This document shows positions 44,562 to 52,985 of a DNA stretch of 64,000 nucleotides, piece by piece. A program made the translations under genes and the position numbers. This stretch comes from Streptococcus salivarius. Lineage in GTDB: Bacteria; Bacillota; Bacilli; Lactobacillales; Streptococcaceae. Location: positions 1,659,501 to 1,723,500 of the forward strand of contig NZ_CP015283.1 of NCBI RefSeq assembly GCF_002094975.1. The letters run 5' to 3'. The stretch's first letter is position 1. Every line of letters begins with the position of its first letter. Under the pieces are notes generated by a model. That model saw only the letters and a list, made by a program, of their open reading frames with translations. It had not been told where the DNA came from and searched no databases.

Positions 44562-46319
44562 TTATTTACGTTTTGGTGGGTTATGGATAGCTTCTCCAAG
44601 TACGTCAGCAAAGGCTTCATACATGTTTTCAGAGAAGGTTGGGTGACCGTGGATAGATTGCAAGAGTTCATCGACAGTCAATTCATTTTCCATAATTGTT
44701 GACGCTTCGTTAATCAATTCAGCTGCGGCTGGACCGATAATGTGAACACCAAGGATTTCATGGTACTTCGCATCTGCAACGACTTTAACAAAACCTTGAG
44801 CTTCATTTGAAGCGATGGCACGTCCGTTACCAGCAAAGCTTGATTTACCAATGAGAACATCACCGTATTTAGCGCGTGCATCTTCTTCAGTAAGACCACA
44901 CATTGCGACTTCTGGGTGAGTGTAGACAGCTGCTGGTGTGTAGTCAAGGTGAGCCTTACGGACATTGCCACGCATAGCATTTTCAGCTGCAACTTCACCC
45001 ATACGGTAAGCAGCGTGAGCAAGCATCTTAGTTCCGTTAACATCACCCGGTGCGTAGATTCCTGGGATTGATGTTTCTTGATAAGCATTAACTTTGATAC
45101 GACCACGGTCAAGTTCAAGGTTAAGATTTTCAAGACCATCCAATTGTGGGACACGACCGATTGAAAGAAGGGCACGATCCGCTACAATCTCTTCACCATT
45201 ATTAAGTTTAAGGGTCAATTGGTTGTTAGCTTCTACAATCTCAGAAACCCCAACAGATGTCATGATCTTCATACCCTTTTTAGCAAGGATTTTTTGAAGT
45301 TCAAGTGATACTTCTTTATCCATAGCAGGAATAATGCGGTCAGCCATCTCAACAACAGTCACTTCTACACCGTATGAGGCATAAACAAGACCAAGCTCGA
45401 TACCAACGACACCACCACCCATAACTGCAAGTGATTTAGGCAATTCACGCAAGTCAAGGATATCATCTGATGTCATCACAAGTTGTGACTCAATTCCAGG
45501 GATATTGATACGAGACACTTTTGATCCAGTCGCAAGGATAATATTACGTCCCTTGATTGTTTCTGAACCAATAGTAACTGTCTTATCTGGATTAACTTGA
45601 CCAAGACCATTGAAAATAGTGACCTTGTTAGCCTTCAAAAGCCCTTGAACACCACCAGTAAGTGTCTTAACGACAGAGTTCTTAAAGTCAACTGTCTTAT
45701 CCATATCGATAGTGTAGTTTGTTGACGCTAGGTTGATACCACGACCTGCAGCAATCTTAAGTCCATCAAGGATTTCTGCATTTTTAAGGTAGGTCTTAGT
45801 TGGGATACATCCTTTATTCAAACATGTTCCACCAAATTCAGATTTTTCAACGATAGCAACCTTACCACCAAGTTGCGCACCACGAATGGCAGAATAGTAA
45901 CCAGCAGGACCACCACCGACAACGATAATATCGTACTCATTGTCAACAAGCGGTGCTTTTTCTGCAGTAGCTGCTGGAGCAGCTTGGGCAGGAGCTTTAG
46001 GAACTTCAAGACCAGCTGATTCCAACTGAACAGTTGCTTCTGCAACAGGTGCGCTAGCAGCGTTATCAGCCACAACTTCACCTTCTGCTCCAATATAACC
46101 AATAACCTCAGTAACTGGTACAGTTTCACCAGCCTGACGCGTAATCTTCAAAAGAACACCAGAATCTTCTGCTTCAAGTTCCATGTTCGTCTTATCTGAC
46201 ATGATTTCAAGGAGAATATCTCCCTCATTAACCACATCACCCTCTTGTTTTTTCCACTCGATGATTTCGCCTTCCTGCATGTCCACACCAAGCTTAGGCA
46301 TAATAATCTCAAAAGCCAT
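44562..46319 (-). CDS. pdhD: Dihydrolipoyl dehydrogenase (E3) with N-terminal lipoyl domain
   Basis: A 585-residue fusion. Residues 1-80 are a lipoyl domain with the lysine of EIMSDKTNME (Lys43); a Pro/Ala linker follows; 125-585 is the FAD-dependent disulphide oxidoreductase (GGGPAGYYSAIRGAQLG FAD site, GGTCLNKGCIPTK redox disulphide, MGGGVVGIELG NAD site, HGHPTFSE near the C-terminus with the catalytic His). It reoxidises dihydrolipoate to yield NADH. The lipoyl domain and about 140 bp of leader are nearly identical to those of the E2 gene. The start codon lacks a close ribosome site; AAAGGA lies 131 bp upstream behind a folded leader. Called acoL in some annotations. Confidence 0.95.
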   Translation of the reverse strand: MAFEIIMPKLGVDMQEGEIIEWKKQEGDVVNEGDILLEIMSDKTNMELEAEDSGVLLKITRQAGETVPVTEVIGYIGAEGEVVADNAASAPVAEATVQLESAGLEVPKAPAQAAPAATAEKAPLVDNEYDIIVVGGGPAGYYSAIRGAQLGGKVAIVEKSEFGGTCLNKGCIPTKTYLKNAEILDGLKIAAGRGINLASTNYTIDMDKTVDFKNSVVKTLTGGVQGLLKANKVTIFNGLGQVNPDKTVTIGSETIKGRNIILATGSKVSRINIPGIESQLVMTSDDILDLRELPKSLAVMGGGVVGIELGLVYASYGVEVTVVEMADRIIPAMDKEVSLELQKILAKKGMKIMTSVGVSEIVEANNQLTLKLNNGEEIVADRALLSIGRVPQLDGLENLNLELDRGRIKVNAYQETSIPGIYAPGDVNGTKMLAHAAYRMGEVAAENAMRGNVRKAHLDYTPAAVYTHPEVAMCGLTEEDARAKYGDVLIGKSSFAGNGRAIASNEAQGFVKVVADAKYHEILGVHIIGPAAAELINEASTIMENELTVDELLQSIHGHPTFSENMYEAFADVLGEAIHNPPKRK

Positions 46320-46458
46320 TTATAAGATACCAAGAGCGACCAGAAAGCGACTGAAAATTAGTCGTCTGACACGTCAGCCTGCTGACGTAGACAGACGGTC
46401 TATTTCCAAGCTTTACGCTCGGGTTCAGTTATTCCCTCTGGTTCGCCCTCTCCTTTCT
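46049..46458 (-). repeat. Duplicated leader plus lipoyl-domain segment, copy in front of E3
   Basis: About 410 bp nearly identical to 47601-48012. It covers the structured leader, start codon, lipoyl domain and first linker residues. The first 86 encoded residues are identical in the two proteins. Confidence 0.93.
46332..46456 (-). ncRNA. Structured mRNA leader of the E3 gene (multi-helix domain between SD and AUG)
   Basis: In the minus-strand transcript: AAAGGA (46456-46451); closing helix P1 of GAGGGCG-A-ACCAGA with UCUGGU-CGCUCUU (46450-46437 with 46344-46332); P2 ACUGAA/UUCAGU (46429-46424 with 46355-46350); P3 hairpin CCGAGC/GCUUGG (46422-46406); P4 long hairpin CGUCUG...ACGUCAG/CUGACGU...CAGACG (46397-46363). 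P1 ends 12 nt before the AUG, so folding brings AAAGGA to normal ribosome-site distance. Function is inference. Confidence 0.65.
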
Positions 46459-46489
46459 ATTAAAACTTCAGTTTTTAGATATTTTTTTC

Positions 46490-47872
46490 TTAAATCAACA
46501 ATTCCATAGGATTTTCAATCAAATGTTTCAAATCAACCATGAATTTGGCACCATTCATACCATCTACAATACGGTGGTCAATTGTCAAGCATAGACCCAT
46601 GATTGGACGTACGACAACTTCCCCATCAACAACAACTGGAGTTTGAATCGTTGCTGAAACACCAAGGATAGCTGAGTTTGGTTGGTTGATGATTGGGTTA
46701 AATGATTTGGTTCCAAACATTCCCAAGTTAGTAATAGAGAAGGTTGAACCTGACATTTCAGCAGCCTTCAATTTACCAGCCTGAGCTTTCTTGATGACAT
46801 CCTTAGAGGCCACAACAAACTCAGACAAACTCATCTTATCTGCACCGTGAACGACAGGTACAATCAAGCCATCATCGAGACCAACGGCAATACCGAGATT
46901 AACAAATTTGTGTAATTCGATATTTTGCGCATCGTCAATCAAGGATGCATTGAGGTAACGGTGTTCCTCTTTCATAAGGGTACGCACAACTGCCAAACCA
47001 ATCAAATCAGTGAAGGTTACCTTCATGCCAGTCTTATTCATGATTGGATCAAGGACTTGCTTACGAAGAGCCATTAGGTTAGTCATGTCCACGTCATAGT
47101 TAAGGGTGAAGGTTGGTGCAGTCAAGTATGAGTGCGTCATTCCCTTAGAAATCGCCTTACGCATAGCAGACATTGGGATAACTTCCACGCCTTCTGGCAA
47201 GACTTTTTCAGGTTTAGCTTCAACCACAGGTGCAGCCGCCGCTTCCTTAACTTGCGCTGGAGCACTGATTGCAAGGATGTCTTCCTTAGTAATCTTACCA
47301 CCAAAGCCTGTTCCAGATACGCTAGCTAAGTCAATACCAAGGTCCGCTGCAATCTTACGTGCCAGTGGAGTCACCTTAGGTTGAGCACCTTTAAAGTTCT
47401 CAACGTCATCAGCATGAACACGACCTTTTGCTCCAGTTCCTGGAACTTGAGTGAGGTCAATACCCAACTCACGCGCCACCTTACGGGCCTTAGGCGTTGC
47501 ACGTACTTTTCCACCTTCGTGTACGACAGGAGCCTGGGTTGCCACTACAGGTGCTTCTACAGTAGCAACTTCTTCAACTTTTGGAGCAGGTTCAGCAGCT
47601 GGTGCGCTAGCTACGTTATCAGCCACCACTTCACCTTCTGCTCCAATATAACCAATAACCTCAGTAACTGGTACAGTTTCACCAGCCTGACGCGTAATCT
47701 TCAAAAGGACACCTGAATCCTCTGCTTCAAGTTCCATGTTCGTCTTATCTGACATGATTTCAAGAAGGATATCTCCCTCATTAACCACATCACCCTCTTG
47801 TTTCTTCCACTCGATGATTTCGCCTTCCTGCATATCAACACCAAGCTTAGGCATAATAATCTCAAAAGCCAT
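46490..47872 (-). CDS. pdhC: Dihydrolipoamide acetyltransferase (E2)
   Basis: A 460-residue core of the 2-oxoacid (pyruvate or acetoin) dehydrogenase. Lipoyl domain 1-80 (Lys43 in SDKTNME), two peripheral-subunit-binding domains (about 122-160, VRATPKARKVARELGIDLTQVPGTGAKGRVHADDV; about 165-202, VTPLARKIAADLGIDLASVSGTGFGGKITKEDI), and the catalytic domain (about 230-460) with the acyltransferase motif TIDHRIVDGMNGAKF. A doubled binding domain is less common than one. It transfers the acetyl group to CoA. The structured leader upstream is a duplicate of that of E3. Called acoC in some annotations. Confidence 0.95.
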   Translation of the reverse strand: MAFEIIMPKLGVDMQEGEIIEWKKQEGDVVNEGDILLEIMSDKTNMELEAEDSGVLLKITRQAGETVPVTEVIGYIGAEGEVVADNVASAPAAEPAPKVEEVATVEAPVVATQAPVVHEGGKVRATPKARKVARELGIDLTQVPGTGAKGRVHADDVENFKGAQPKVTPLARKIAADLGIDLASVSGTGFGGKITKEDILAISAPAQVKEAAAAPVVEAKPEKVLPEGVEVIPMSAMRKAISKGMTHSYLTAPTFTLNYDVDMTNLMALRKQVLDPIMNKTGMKVTFTDLIGLAVVRTLMKEEHRYLNASLIDDAQNIELHKFVNLGIAVGLDDGLIVPVVHGADKMSLSEFVVASKDVIKKAQAGKLKAAEMSGSTFSITNLGMFGTKSFNPIINQPNSAILGVSATIQTPVVVDGEVVVRPIMGLCLTIDHRIVDGMNGAKFMVDLKHLIENPMELLI

Positions 47873-48012
47873 TTATAAGATACCAAGAGCGACCAGAAAG
47901 CGACTGAAAATTAGGCGTCTGACACGTCAGCCTGCTGACGTAGACAGACGGTCTATTTTCCGAGCTTTCCACTCGGGTTCAGTTATGCCCTCTGGTTCGC
48001 CCTCTCCTTTCT
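47601..48012 (-). repeat. Duplicated leader plus lipoyl-domain segment, copy in front of E2
   Basis: Partner of 46049-46458. Differences are mostly single bases, in synonymous positions and in leader hairpin P3. Confidence 0.93.
47885..48010 (-). ncRNA. Structured mRNA leader of the E2 gene (multi-helix domain between SD and AUG)
   Basis: Same fold as the E3 leader: AAAGGA 48010-48005; P1 48004-47991 with 47897-47885 (one bulged A); P2 47983-47978 with 47908-47903; P3 hairpin 47976-47960; P4 47950-47916. In P3 the closing pairs are CCGAGU/GCUCGG here and CCGAGC/GCUUGG in the E3 copy: base changes keep pairing. No ribosome site lies within 20 nt of the AUG. Confidence 0.65.
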
Positions 48013-48066
48013 ACTTTAAATTATAATTTCCGATACTCCCACAGTGAAAACAAGAAACACATTTTA

Positions 48067-48097
48067 CTAGCGAGAAATATCACTTAACCATCGCTAG
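48067..48097 (-). terminator. Hairpin between the E1beta and E2 genes
   Basis: Perfect 7-bp dyad CTAGCGA / TCGCTAG with a 17-nt loop, 5 bp after the E1beta stop. No clear T-run, so partial termination or RNA processing is more likely than full termination. Confidence 0.5.
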
Positions 48098-48101
48098 AAA
48101 G

Positions 48102-49100
48102 TTAGTTTCCTTTATTGGCCATCTTGATAATTGCAGCCTTAATCTTTTCAACATCTGGAAGAACCGCTTGTTCCAAGACACGCGCATAAGGTACAGGCAC
48201 ATCTTCACTTGCCAAACGTACAATTGGGTGGTCAAGGTAATCAAAAGCTTCACTTTCTGTAACCATAGCAGCAATCTCACCGATGAATCCACCTGTCTTA
48301 TAAGCATCATTGACCAACATAAGTTTACCAGTCTTCTTAACTGACTCGAAAATCAATTCCTTATCAAGTGGGATAAGCGTGCGTGGGTCAACAACCTCAA
48401 CATTAATACCTTGTTCAGCCACTTCTTCAGCAGCCTTAAGAGCACGTTCCAACATACGACCATATGTGACAATAGTAAGGTCAGTTCCTTCACGCTTGAT
48501 TTCACCTTTTCCAAGTGGAATGTAGAAATCAGGGTCTTGTGTCACTTCCTCTTTTTTACCGTAAAGTGCTTTTGGTTCCATGAAGATAACAATGTTATTG
48601 TCTTGAATAGCAGATTTCAAAAGACCTTTAGCGTCGTTAGCATTACCTGGAGCAACCACTTTAATCCCTGGAATGTGAGTCAACCATGACTCAAGAGATT
48701 GTGAGTGCTGTGCCGCAGAACCAATCCCTGAACCAGAAGCTACACGGAAGGTTACAGGAGTCTTCAAACCACCACCAAACATGTAGTTGTTTTTTGCACC
48801 ATTATTAACGATAGCGTCAAGGGCAATCGTGATGAAGTCCATGAAAGTCAAGTCAACGATTGGACGAAGACCTGTAATGGCAGACCCAACAGCTGCACCA
48901 GCGATAGCTGCTTCTGAAATTGGTGTATCTTTAACACGTTTCTCACCAAACTCTGCCAACATACCAACTGATGTACCGAAGTCACCACCATAGATACCGA
49001 CATCTTCACCCATAAGGAAGATATTTTCGTCTTTACGCATTTCCTCGCTCATAGCAAGGTTTACTGCCTCACGCAAGGCCATCAATTTTGTTTCACTCAT
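48102..49100 (-). CDS. pdhB: Dehydrogenase E1 component beta subunit
   Basis: A 332-residue thiamine-diphosphate enzyme subunit. ATG 49100 (MSETKLMALREAVNLAMSEEM) is chosen, with GAGG 9 bp upstream; the longer frame starts at a TTG overlapping that site. Transketolase pyrimidine-binding part (about 5-180; FLMGEDVGIYGGDFGTSVGMLAEFGEKRVKDTPISEAAIAGAAVGSAITGLRPIVDL) and C-terminal domain (about 195-320; EVVDPRTLIPLDKELIFESVKKTGKLMLVNDAYKTGGFIGEIAAMV). It pairs with E1alpha to decarboxylate the 2-oxoacid. It starts 24 bp after E1alpha. Called acoB in some annotations. Confidence 0.96.
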   Translation of the reverse strand: MSETKLMALREAVNLAMSEEMRKDENIFLMGEDVGIYGGDFGTSVGMLAEFGEKRVKDTPISEAAIAGAAVGSAITGLRPIVDLTFMDFITIALDAIVNNGAKNNYMFGGGLKTPVTFRVASGSGIGSAAQHSQSLESWLTHIPGIKVVAPGNANDAKGLLKSAIQDNNIVIFMEPKALYGKKEEVTQDPDFYIPLGKGEIKREGTDLTIVTYGRMLERALKAAEEVAEQGINVEVVDPRTLIPLDKELIFESVKKTGKLMLVNDAYKTGGFIGEIAAMVTESEAFDYLDHPIVRLASEDVPVPYARVLEQAVLPDVEKIKAAIIKMANKGN

Positions 49101-49124
49101 ACTTGTATTCCTCAACCTTTCTCT

Positions 49125-50096
49125 TTAGTCTACCCATACATCTTCAAAGGCAACTGAAAGTTCTGGATCTGGGCTATTTTGGGCGAACTCATAAGCTGCA
49201 TCAACCTCTGCCTTAACTTGGCTTTGGATAGCATCTAACTCTTCAGCGCTTGCGATATTTTCAGCAACGAGATAGTCACGGTATTTAATAATAGGGTCGT
49301 TATTGTTCTTCCACTCGTCAACTTCTTCCTTAGTACGGTAAACACCCGCATCGGCAGTTGAGTGACCGAACCAACGGTAAGATTCTACCTCAACGATAGC
49401 AGGACCATTGCCACCACGGACATGCTCAACAGCCTTGCCCATTGTTTCATATACAGCCAAAACATCGTTACCATCTTCACAGTAGAAACCAGGAATGCCA
49501 TAAGCTTCCGCACGTGTATAAAGGTGAGGTGTATTTGTAGCCTTATGGATATCCATTGAGATACCATAACGGTTATTGATGATAAAGAAGATAACAGGTA
49601 ATTTCCAAGTAGCTGCCATATTGACTGACTCATGGAATGAACCTTCGTTGGTTGCGCCATCTCCAGAGAATGCCACAACAATGTTTCCTGTTTTTTTGTA
49701 TTGCTGAGTGAGGGCTGCACCTACGGCAAGAGCGTAACCACCACCAACGATACCATTAGTACCATAGTTACCTTTTTTAAAGTCTGCCAAGTGCATAGAA
49801 CCACCACGGCCCTTAGAAACACCGGTTGCTTTACCAGCAAGTTCTGCCATCATTTTATTCAAATCCATGTCTTGGGCGATAGATTGTCCGTGACCACGGT
49901 GATTTGAAAAGAAGATATCGTCATAGCTCAAGTGTTGAACAGCACCAACGTTGGCTGCTTCCTCACCAACTGAAAAGTGAGTCATCCCTTGAACAAAACC
50001 ACGACGAACCAATTTATTAATACGTGAATCAAATTCACGAATACGTTCCATTTTAGTGAACATCTCAAGATGTGTCTCTTTAGAAAGTTTTACCAT
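49125..50096 (-). CDS. pdhA: Dehydrogenase E1 component alpha subunit
   Basis: A 323-residue thiamine-diphosphate subunit. ATG 50096 (MVKLSKETHLEMFTKMERIREFD) is chosen since GAGGAG lies 6 bp upstream. The ThDP/Mg motif is FSGDGATNEGSFHESVNMAATWKLPVIFFIINNRYGIS (GDG...NN); HFSVGEEAANVGAV and SNHRGHGQSIAQ are E1alpha motifs, and WFGHSTADAGVYRT the phosphorylation-loop region. First gene of the operon. Substrate may be pyruvate or acetoin; streptococcal relatives of this size have been annotated as both. Confidence 0.95.
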   Translation of the reverse strand: MVKLSKETHLEMFTKMERIREFDSRINKLVRRGFVQGMTHFSVGEEAANVGAVQHLSYDDIFFSNHRGHGQSIAQDMDLNKMMAELAGKATGVSKGRGGSMHLADFKKGNYGTNGIVGGGYALAVGAALTQQYKKTGNIVVAFSGDGATNEGSFHESVNMAATWKLPVIFFIINNRYGISMDIHKATNTPHLYTRAEAYGIPGFYCEDGNDVLAVYETMGKAVEHVRGGNGPAIVEVESYRWFGHSTADAGVYRTKEEVDEWKNNNDPIIKYRDYLVAENIASAEELDAIQSQVKAEVDAAYEFAQNSPDPELSVAFEDVWVD

Positions 50097-50237
50097 ATCG
50101 ATCTCCTCTATCGAAATTTTTCTATACATCTAGGATAGGTTAAAAAAACTTAATGAGCAAGAAATATGCTTGAAAGATGAAAAGCCTTACAACCTTATCA
50201 CTTATAGGCAATCCGTATGCTTTTTTTAAGCGCATTA

Positions 50238-50246
50238 TGATATAAT
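50238..50246 (+). promoter_or_regulatory. Extended -10 promoter of the membrane-kinase-like pair
   Basis: TGATATAAT, a perfect TGnTATAAT, 37 bp before the first start codon. Confidence 0.65.
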
Positions 50247-50282
50247 TGTATAGATTTTACCCGAATAGGAGAATATTGGACA

Positions 50283-51539
50283 TTGAGTGACGTCATCGTT
50301 CACGGGCTTACGGCATGTATAGCTTTTATTTTACAAATTGTTATCTTCAAAGTGACCACACAGAGACCCCTTAGATACTGGATTCTTATTTTAGCAGGTT
50401 TAGCAATTTTTGCCTCTAGTTATTTTGGTATTTCCTTTCCAAAATCCGGTTTTATTGGACTTGTACTTCTTCTAGCTAACAAATCTTACAAAAATCTGAG
50501 ACATACCATTTTGGAGACTTTCTTTATACCTTTCACCTTTGCCTTAATGGTGAGACTGGTCATTTTCCTGATTATTCCAATCTTTTTCCCTTCTGTCCTA
50601 GATTATTATTATGCTGGTCCATTTATACTTTTTCTTGCGTTTTTACTATGGTTTGCCCAAAGTGCCCTTCTTCAAGTGGACTACTCTCGAATGATGCAAA
50701 TTGATAAAGCGAGACCTTGGTACAAATCAACCTCTGTCGCCCTTTGTGGCCTAGCCTTTATCTACTTTGCTTCTGAACTTCTTTCAACAAACATTCACTT
50801 TACTATTGCCTTTCTTATTATTACAGCTCTGATTCTATCTGGACAGGTTAATCTCTATAGAAAGGACCTCAGTGCACAAACACAAGAAGCTCAAGAGGAA
50901 CATTCTCAGCTTCTTCAAAAATCAAGCCAGAACATCAATACTTGGTACCAGAAAAAGACTAGCCAAGAGCTCTTTATCAAGGACGAAGCTGAAAATCTCT
51001 ACGATATCATCCGTTTCAAACAAAACGAGGAAGCTCAGGAGTTAATTGACTACTTGCTGACTCCGAATCCATTAGATAAGAAGATTGATCATTTTTATCG
51101 AGATAAACTTGAAAATATTAAACTTCCTGATTTGCGAGTCATCTTTGAAGCTAAATTCCTAAAGGCAAAAGAATTGGATGTTTGGGTTAGTATGGAGGTC
51201 CCAGAACCCATTACCGTTTATCCTATTTATCCTTTAGATTGGGTATATAGCCTTTCAACGATCTTGGATCATGTCATTGTCCAAGCACAAGATAGTGAAC
51301 AGAAATACCTTAGCTATGCTTATTTTAAAGATGAGGATAGTCAACACTTTGTCGTTGAAAGTTCAAGCACTAAAGAAGATTCTGCCATTACATCTGATTT
51401 CTCTGATCCCGAACTAAAACGCGTCAACAGCATCCTATCCACATATCCAAACGTTAACATTGTTTCAAATACACGTGCTGGTATTTACCGCTTACAAATC
51501 GAGATTGACATGACAAAAGGAGGTTACAATGATTACTAA
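50283..51539 (+). CDS. Membrane protein resembling a degenerate AgrC/ComD-type histidine kinase (first of pair)
   Basis: A 418-residue protein, TTG start with AGGAGA about 10 bp upstream. About six transmembrane helices (1-200), then a helical linker (QEEHSQLLQKSSQNINTWYQ) and a C-terminal region whose FEAKFLKAKELDVWVSMEVPEPITVYPIYPLDWVYSLSTILDHVIVQAQ resembles the HPK10 segment that precedes and includes the N-box (usually LxxILxNLLDNAIEA). The key Asn and the G-boxes are missing, and no phospho-acceptor His motif is seen. It is therefore probably a pseudokinase, perhaps a peptide or membrane sensor. It overlaps its paralogue by 11 bp. No response regulator or pheromone gene adjoins it. Confidence 0.65.
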   Translation: MSDVIVHGLTACIAFILQIVIFKVTTQRPLRYWILILAGLAIFASSYFGISFPKSGFIGLVLLLANKSYKNLRHTILETFFIPFTFALMVRLVIFLIIPIFFPSVLDYYYAGPFILFLAFLLWFAQSALLQVDYSRMMQIDKARPWYKSTSVALCGLAFIYFASELLSTNIHFTIAFLIITALILSGQVNLYRKDLSAQTQEAQEEHSQLLQKSSQNINTWYQKKTSQELFIKDEAENLYDIIRFKQNEEAQELIDYLLTPNPLDKKIDHFYRDKLENIKLPDLRVIFEAKFLKAKELDVWVSMEVPEPITVYPIYPLDWVYSLSTILDHVIVQAQDSEQKYLSYAYFKDEDSQHFVVESSSTKEDSAITSDFSDPELKRVNSILSTYPNVNIVSNTRAGIYRLQIEIDMTKGGYNDY

Positions 51540-52818
51540 TATTATCAATCCTCTCTTACAGGCTGTTAGTTTCATTTCTATTTGGTACCTCTACCAGACT
51601 ATGTCTAAGGTTAAGCCACTGCGAGGACACCTCTTACTTCTATTTTTGTCCTATGTAGCTGCAGCATCCTATTTTAGTCTCGTAAAAATCGTTATAGATC
51701 CTCTTTTCTTCCTTGTTGCTGATTTGGCCCTTGTCAAAGAGCGTTCTTTCTATCATCGATTGCTTTACGCTTTTTATCCAACTATCCTTTTTGATATGGC
51801 TACACGACTACTTTCAATTGTCATTCTCCCTCACGTCTTACATATCAAAGGTGATATTACCCTCGACACTAACTTACATATCTTGACCTACATCTTAGCT
51901 CCATTAATCATTTACCTAATGCTTAAAATCTTCGCTGTAGACCTAAGTCAGATGAGTAGTCTTGACGAGGCTTGGGCTAGACGTAACTGGTTGCGAAGCA
52001 CTGCCTTCCTTGCTGTCTATTATGTCTTCTTTACTGTTATCCATGGTCTTAACAGCATTCTTCCAACAGCCAATGACCCTAAAAATTTATTTGAAATAAT
52101 TTTCAAGGTCAATGCTAATAGTTCTGTTATCTTTGTTCTATATATTGCTCTACTACTATGGGATTTTTACAATTGGAACCAGGCTATCCACCAACAATCT
52201 ATTGATAGGCTGAACAAAGAACGTCATAAATTGTTGGGAACTATGACTAACTACAGCAAATCCTTTATCCAAATTATCACGCAAAAGCAAAAATCCTTCG
52301 ACCTATTCAAAAAAAATCTCAAGGACGTTTCTCTTGCCTTGGAAAATGAAGATACCGCCAAAGCTACTAGCCTACTTGAAATTTATAAAACGGACAATGC
52401 TAGCATTGGTAATCCAGAGACTCAAGAACACTTGGATAAGCTTAGCAATCCAATAATAGCAAGTTTTCTTTCAAATCGTATTTTGGAAATGAGAGCGTCG
52501 CATGTCGATATCTCCATTAATATCAGTCCTCAGTTTGGTGAGATTCCTTTACCTGACTTAGATTTATATCAACTGCTCCAAGCTTCGGATAAAGCGATAT
52601 TTAAACTACTTCGTCCTGACATCAAGGTCAACAGTAGTTACCTCCAACTAGATCACTCGCAACTCCTTGTCGTTGAATTACCAGTTTTGGCTGATAAGGT
52701 TAGCAAAGATAAAGAACTGAATGATTTGGTTAAGACTTTGCCAAATGTTGACTATCGTATCGGTTTACATGCAGGTTATCTGACTCAAATAATTGAAATC
52801 TTTGAACCTGGTTATTAA
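51529..52818 (+). CDS. Membrane protein resembling a degenerate AgrC/ComD-type histidine kinase (second of pair)
   Basis: A 429-residue paralogue of the previous protein with the same plan: six or seven transmembrane helices (about 1-215), a coiled linker (IHQQSIDRLNKERHKLLGTMTNYSKSFIQIITQKQKSFDLFKKNL), and a C-terminal region (NPIIASFLSNRILEMRASHVDISINISPQFGEIPLPDLDLYQLLQASDKAIFKLL). The last part aligns with the position of the N-box (normally NLLDNAIEA) but lacks the Asn; the ATP-binding glycine motifs are absent. GGAGG precedes the ATG inside the upstream gene. Two unequal, overlapping pseudokinases suggest an obligate heteromer. Function unknown. Confidence 0.65.
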   Translation: MITNIINPLLQAVSFISIWYLYQTMSKVKPLRGHLLLLFLSYVAAASYFSLVKIVIDPLFFLVADLALVKERSFYHRLLYAFYPTILFDMATRLLSIVILPHVLHIKGDITLDTNLHILTYILAPLIIYLMLKIFAVDLSQMSSLDEAWARRNWLRSTAFLAVYYVFFTVIHGLNSILPTANDPKNLFEIIFKVNANSSVIFVLYIALLLWDFYNWNQAIHQQSIDRLNKERHKLLGTMTNYSKSFIQIITQKQKSFDLFKKNLKDVSLALENEDTAKATSLLEIYKTDNASIGNPETQEHLDKLSNPIIASFLSNRILEMRASHVDISINISPQFGEIPLPDLDLYQLLQASDKAIFKLLRPDIKVNSSYLQLDHSQLLVVELPVLADKVSKDKELNDLVKTLPNVDYRIGLHAGYLTQIIEIFEPGY

Positions 52819-52828
52819 GATGATATTG

Positions 52829-52853
52829 AAAAAGAGCCGGTGGCTCTTTTTTT
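52829..52853 (+). terminator. Terminator after the kinase-like pair
   Basis: AAAAAGAGCC / GGCTCTTTTT stem with a 3-nt loop and T-run. Confidence 0.9.
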
Positions 52854-52922
52854 GTTGCTTTTTATCTCTTCACTCTCAAACTTCCTAGCATTTTTGAACG
52901 AAGATAATTCTTCGACATACAA

Positions 52923-52956
52923 AAAGACACCCAAAATCATATAGACTGAGTGTCTC
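52923..52956 (-). terminator. Terminator after the DUF2207 gene
   Basis: Minus strand GACACTCA / TGGGTGTC (one G-U) followed by TTTTTG. Confidence 0.75.
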
Positions 52957-52985
52957 TACAAATAGTAAACTCCGACTAGTGTAGC

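Noticed and set aside
46332-48010. T-box, TPP or other known riboswitch in the dehydrogenase leaders
   Set aside because: No T-box AGGGUGG-type sequence, no THI-box CUGAGA/ACCUGA pair, and no terminator/antiterminator layout before the AUG.
50283-52818. A competence or bacteriocin (ComDE/BlpRH) two-component system
   Set aside because: No response regulator, pheromone precursor or bacteriocin gene nearby, and the kinase catalytic motifs are missing.
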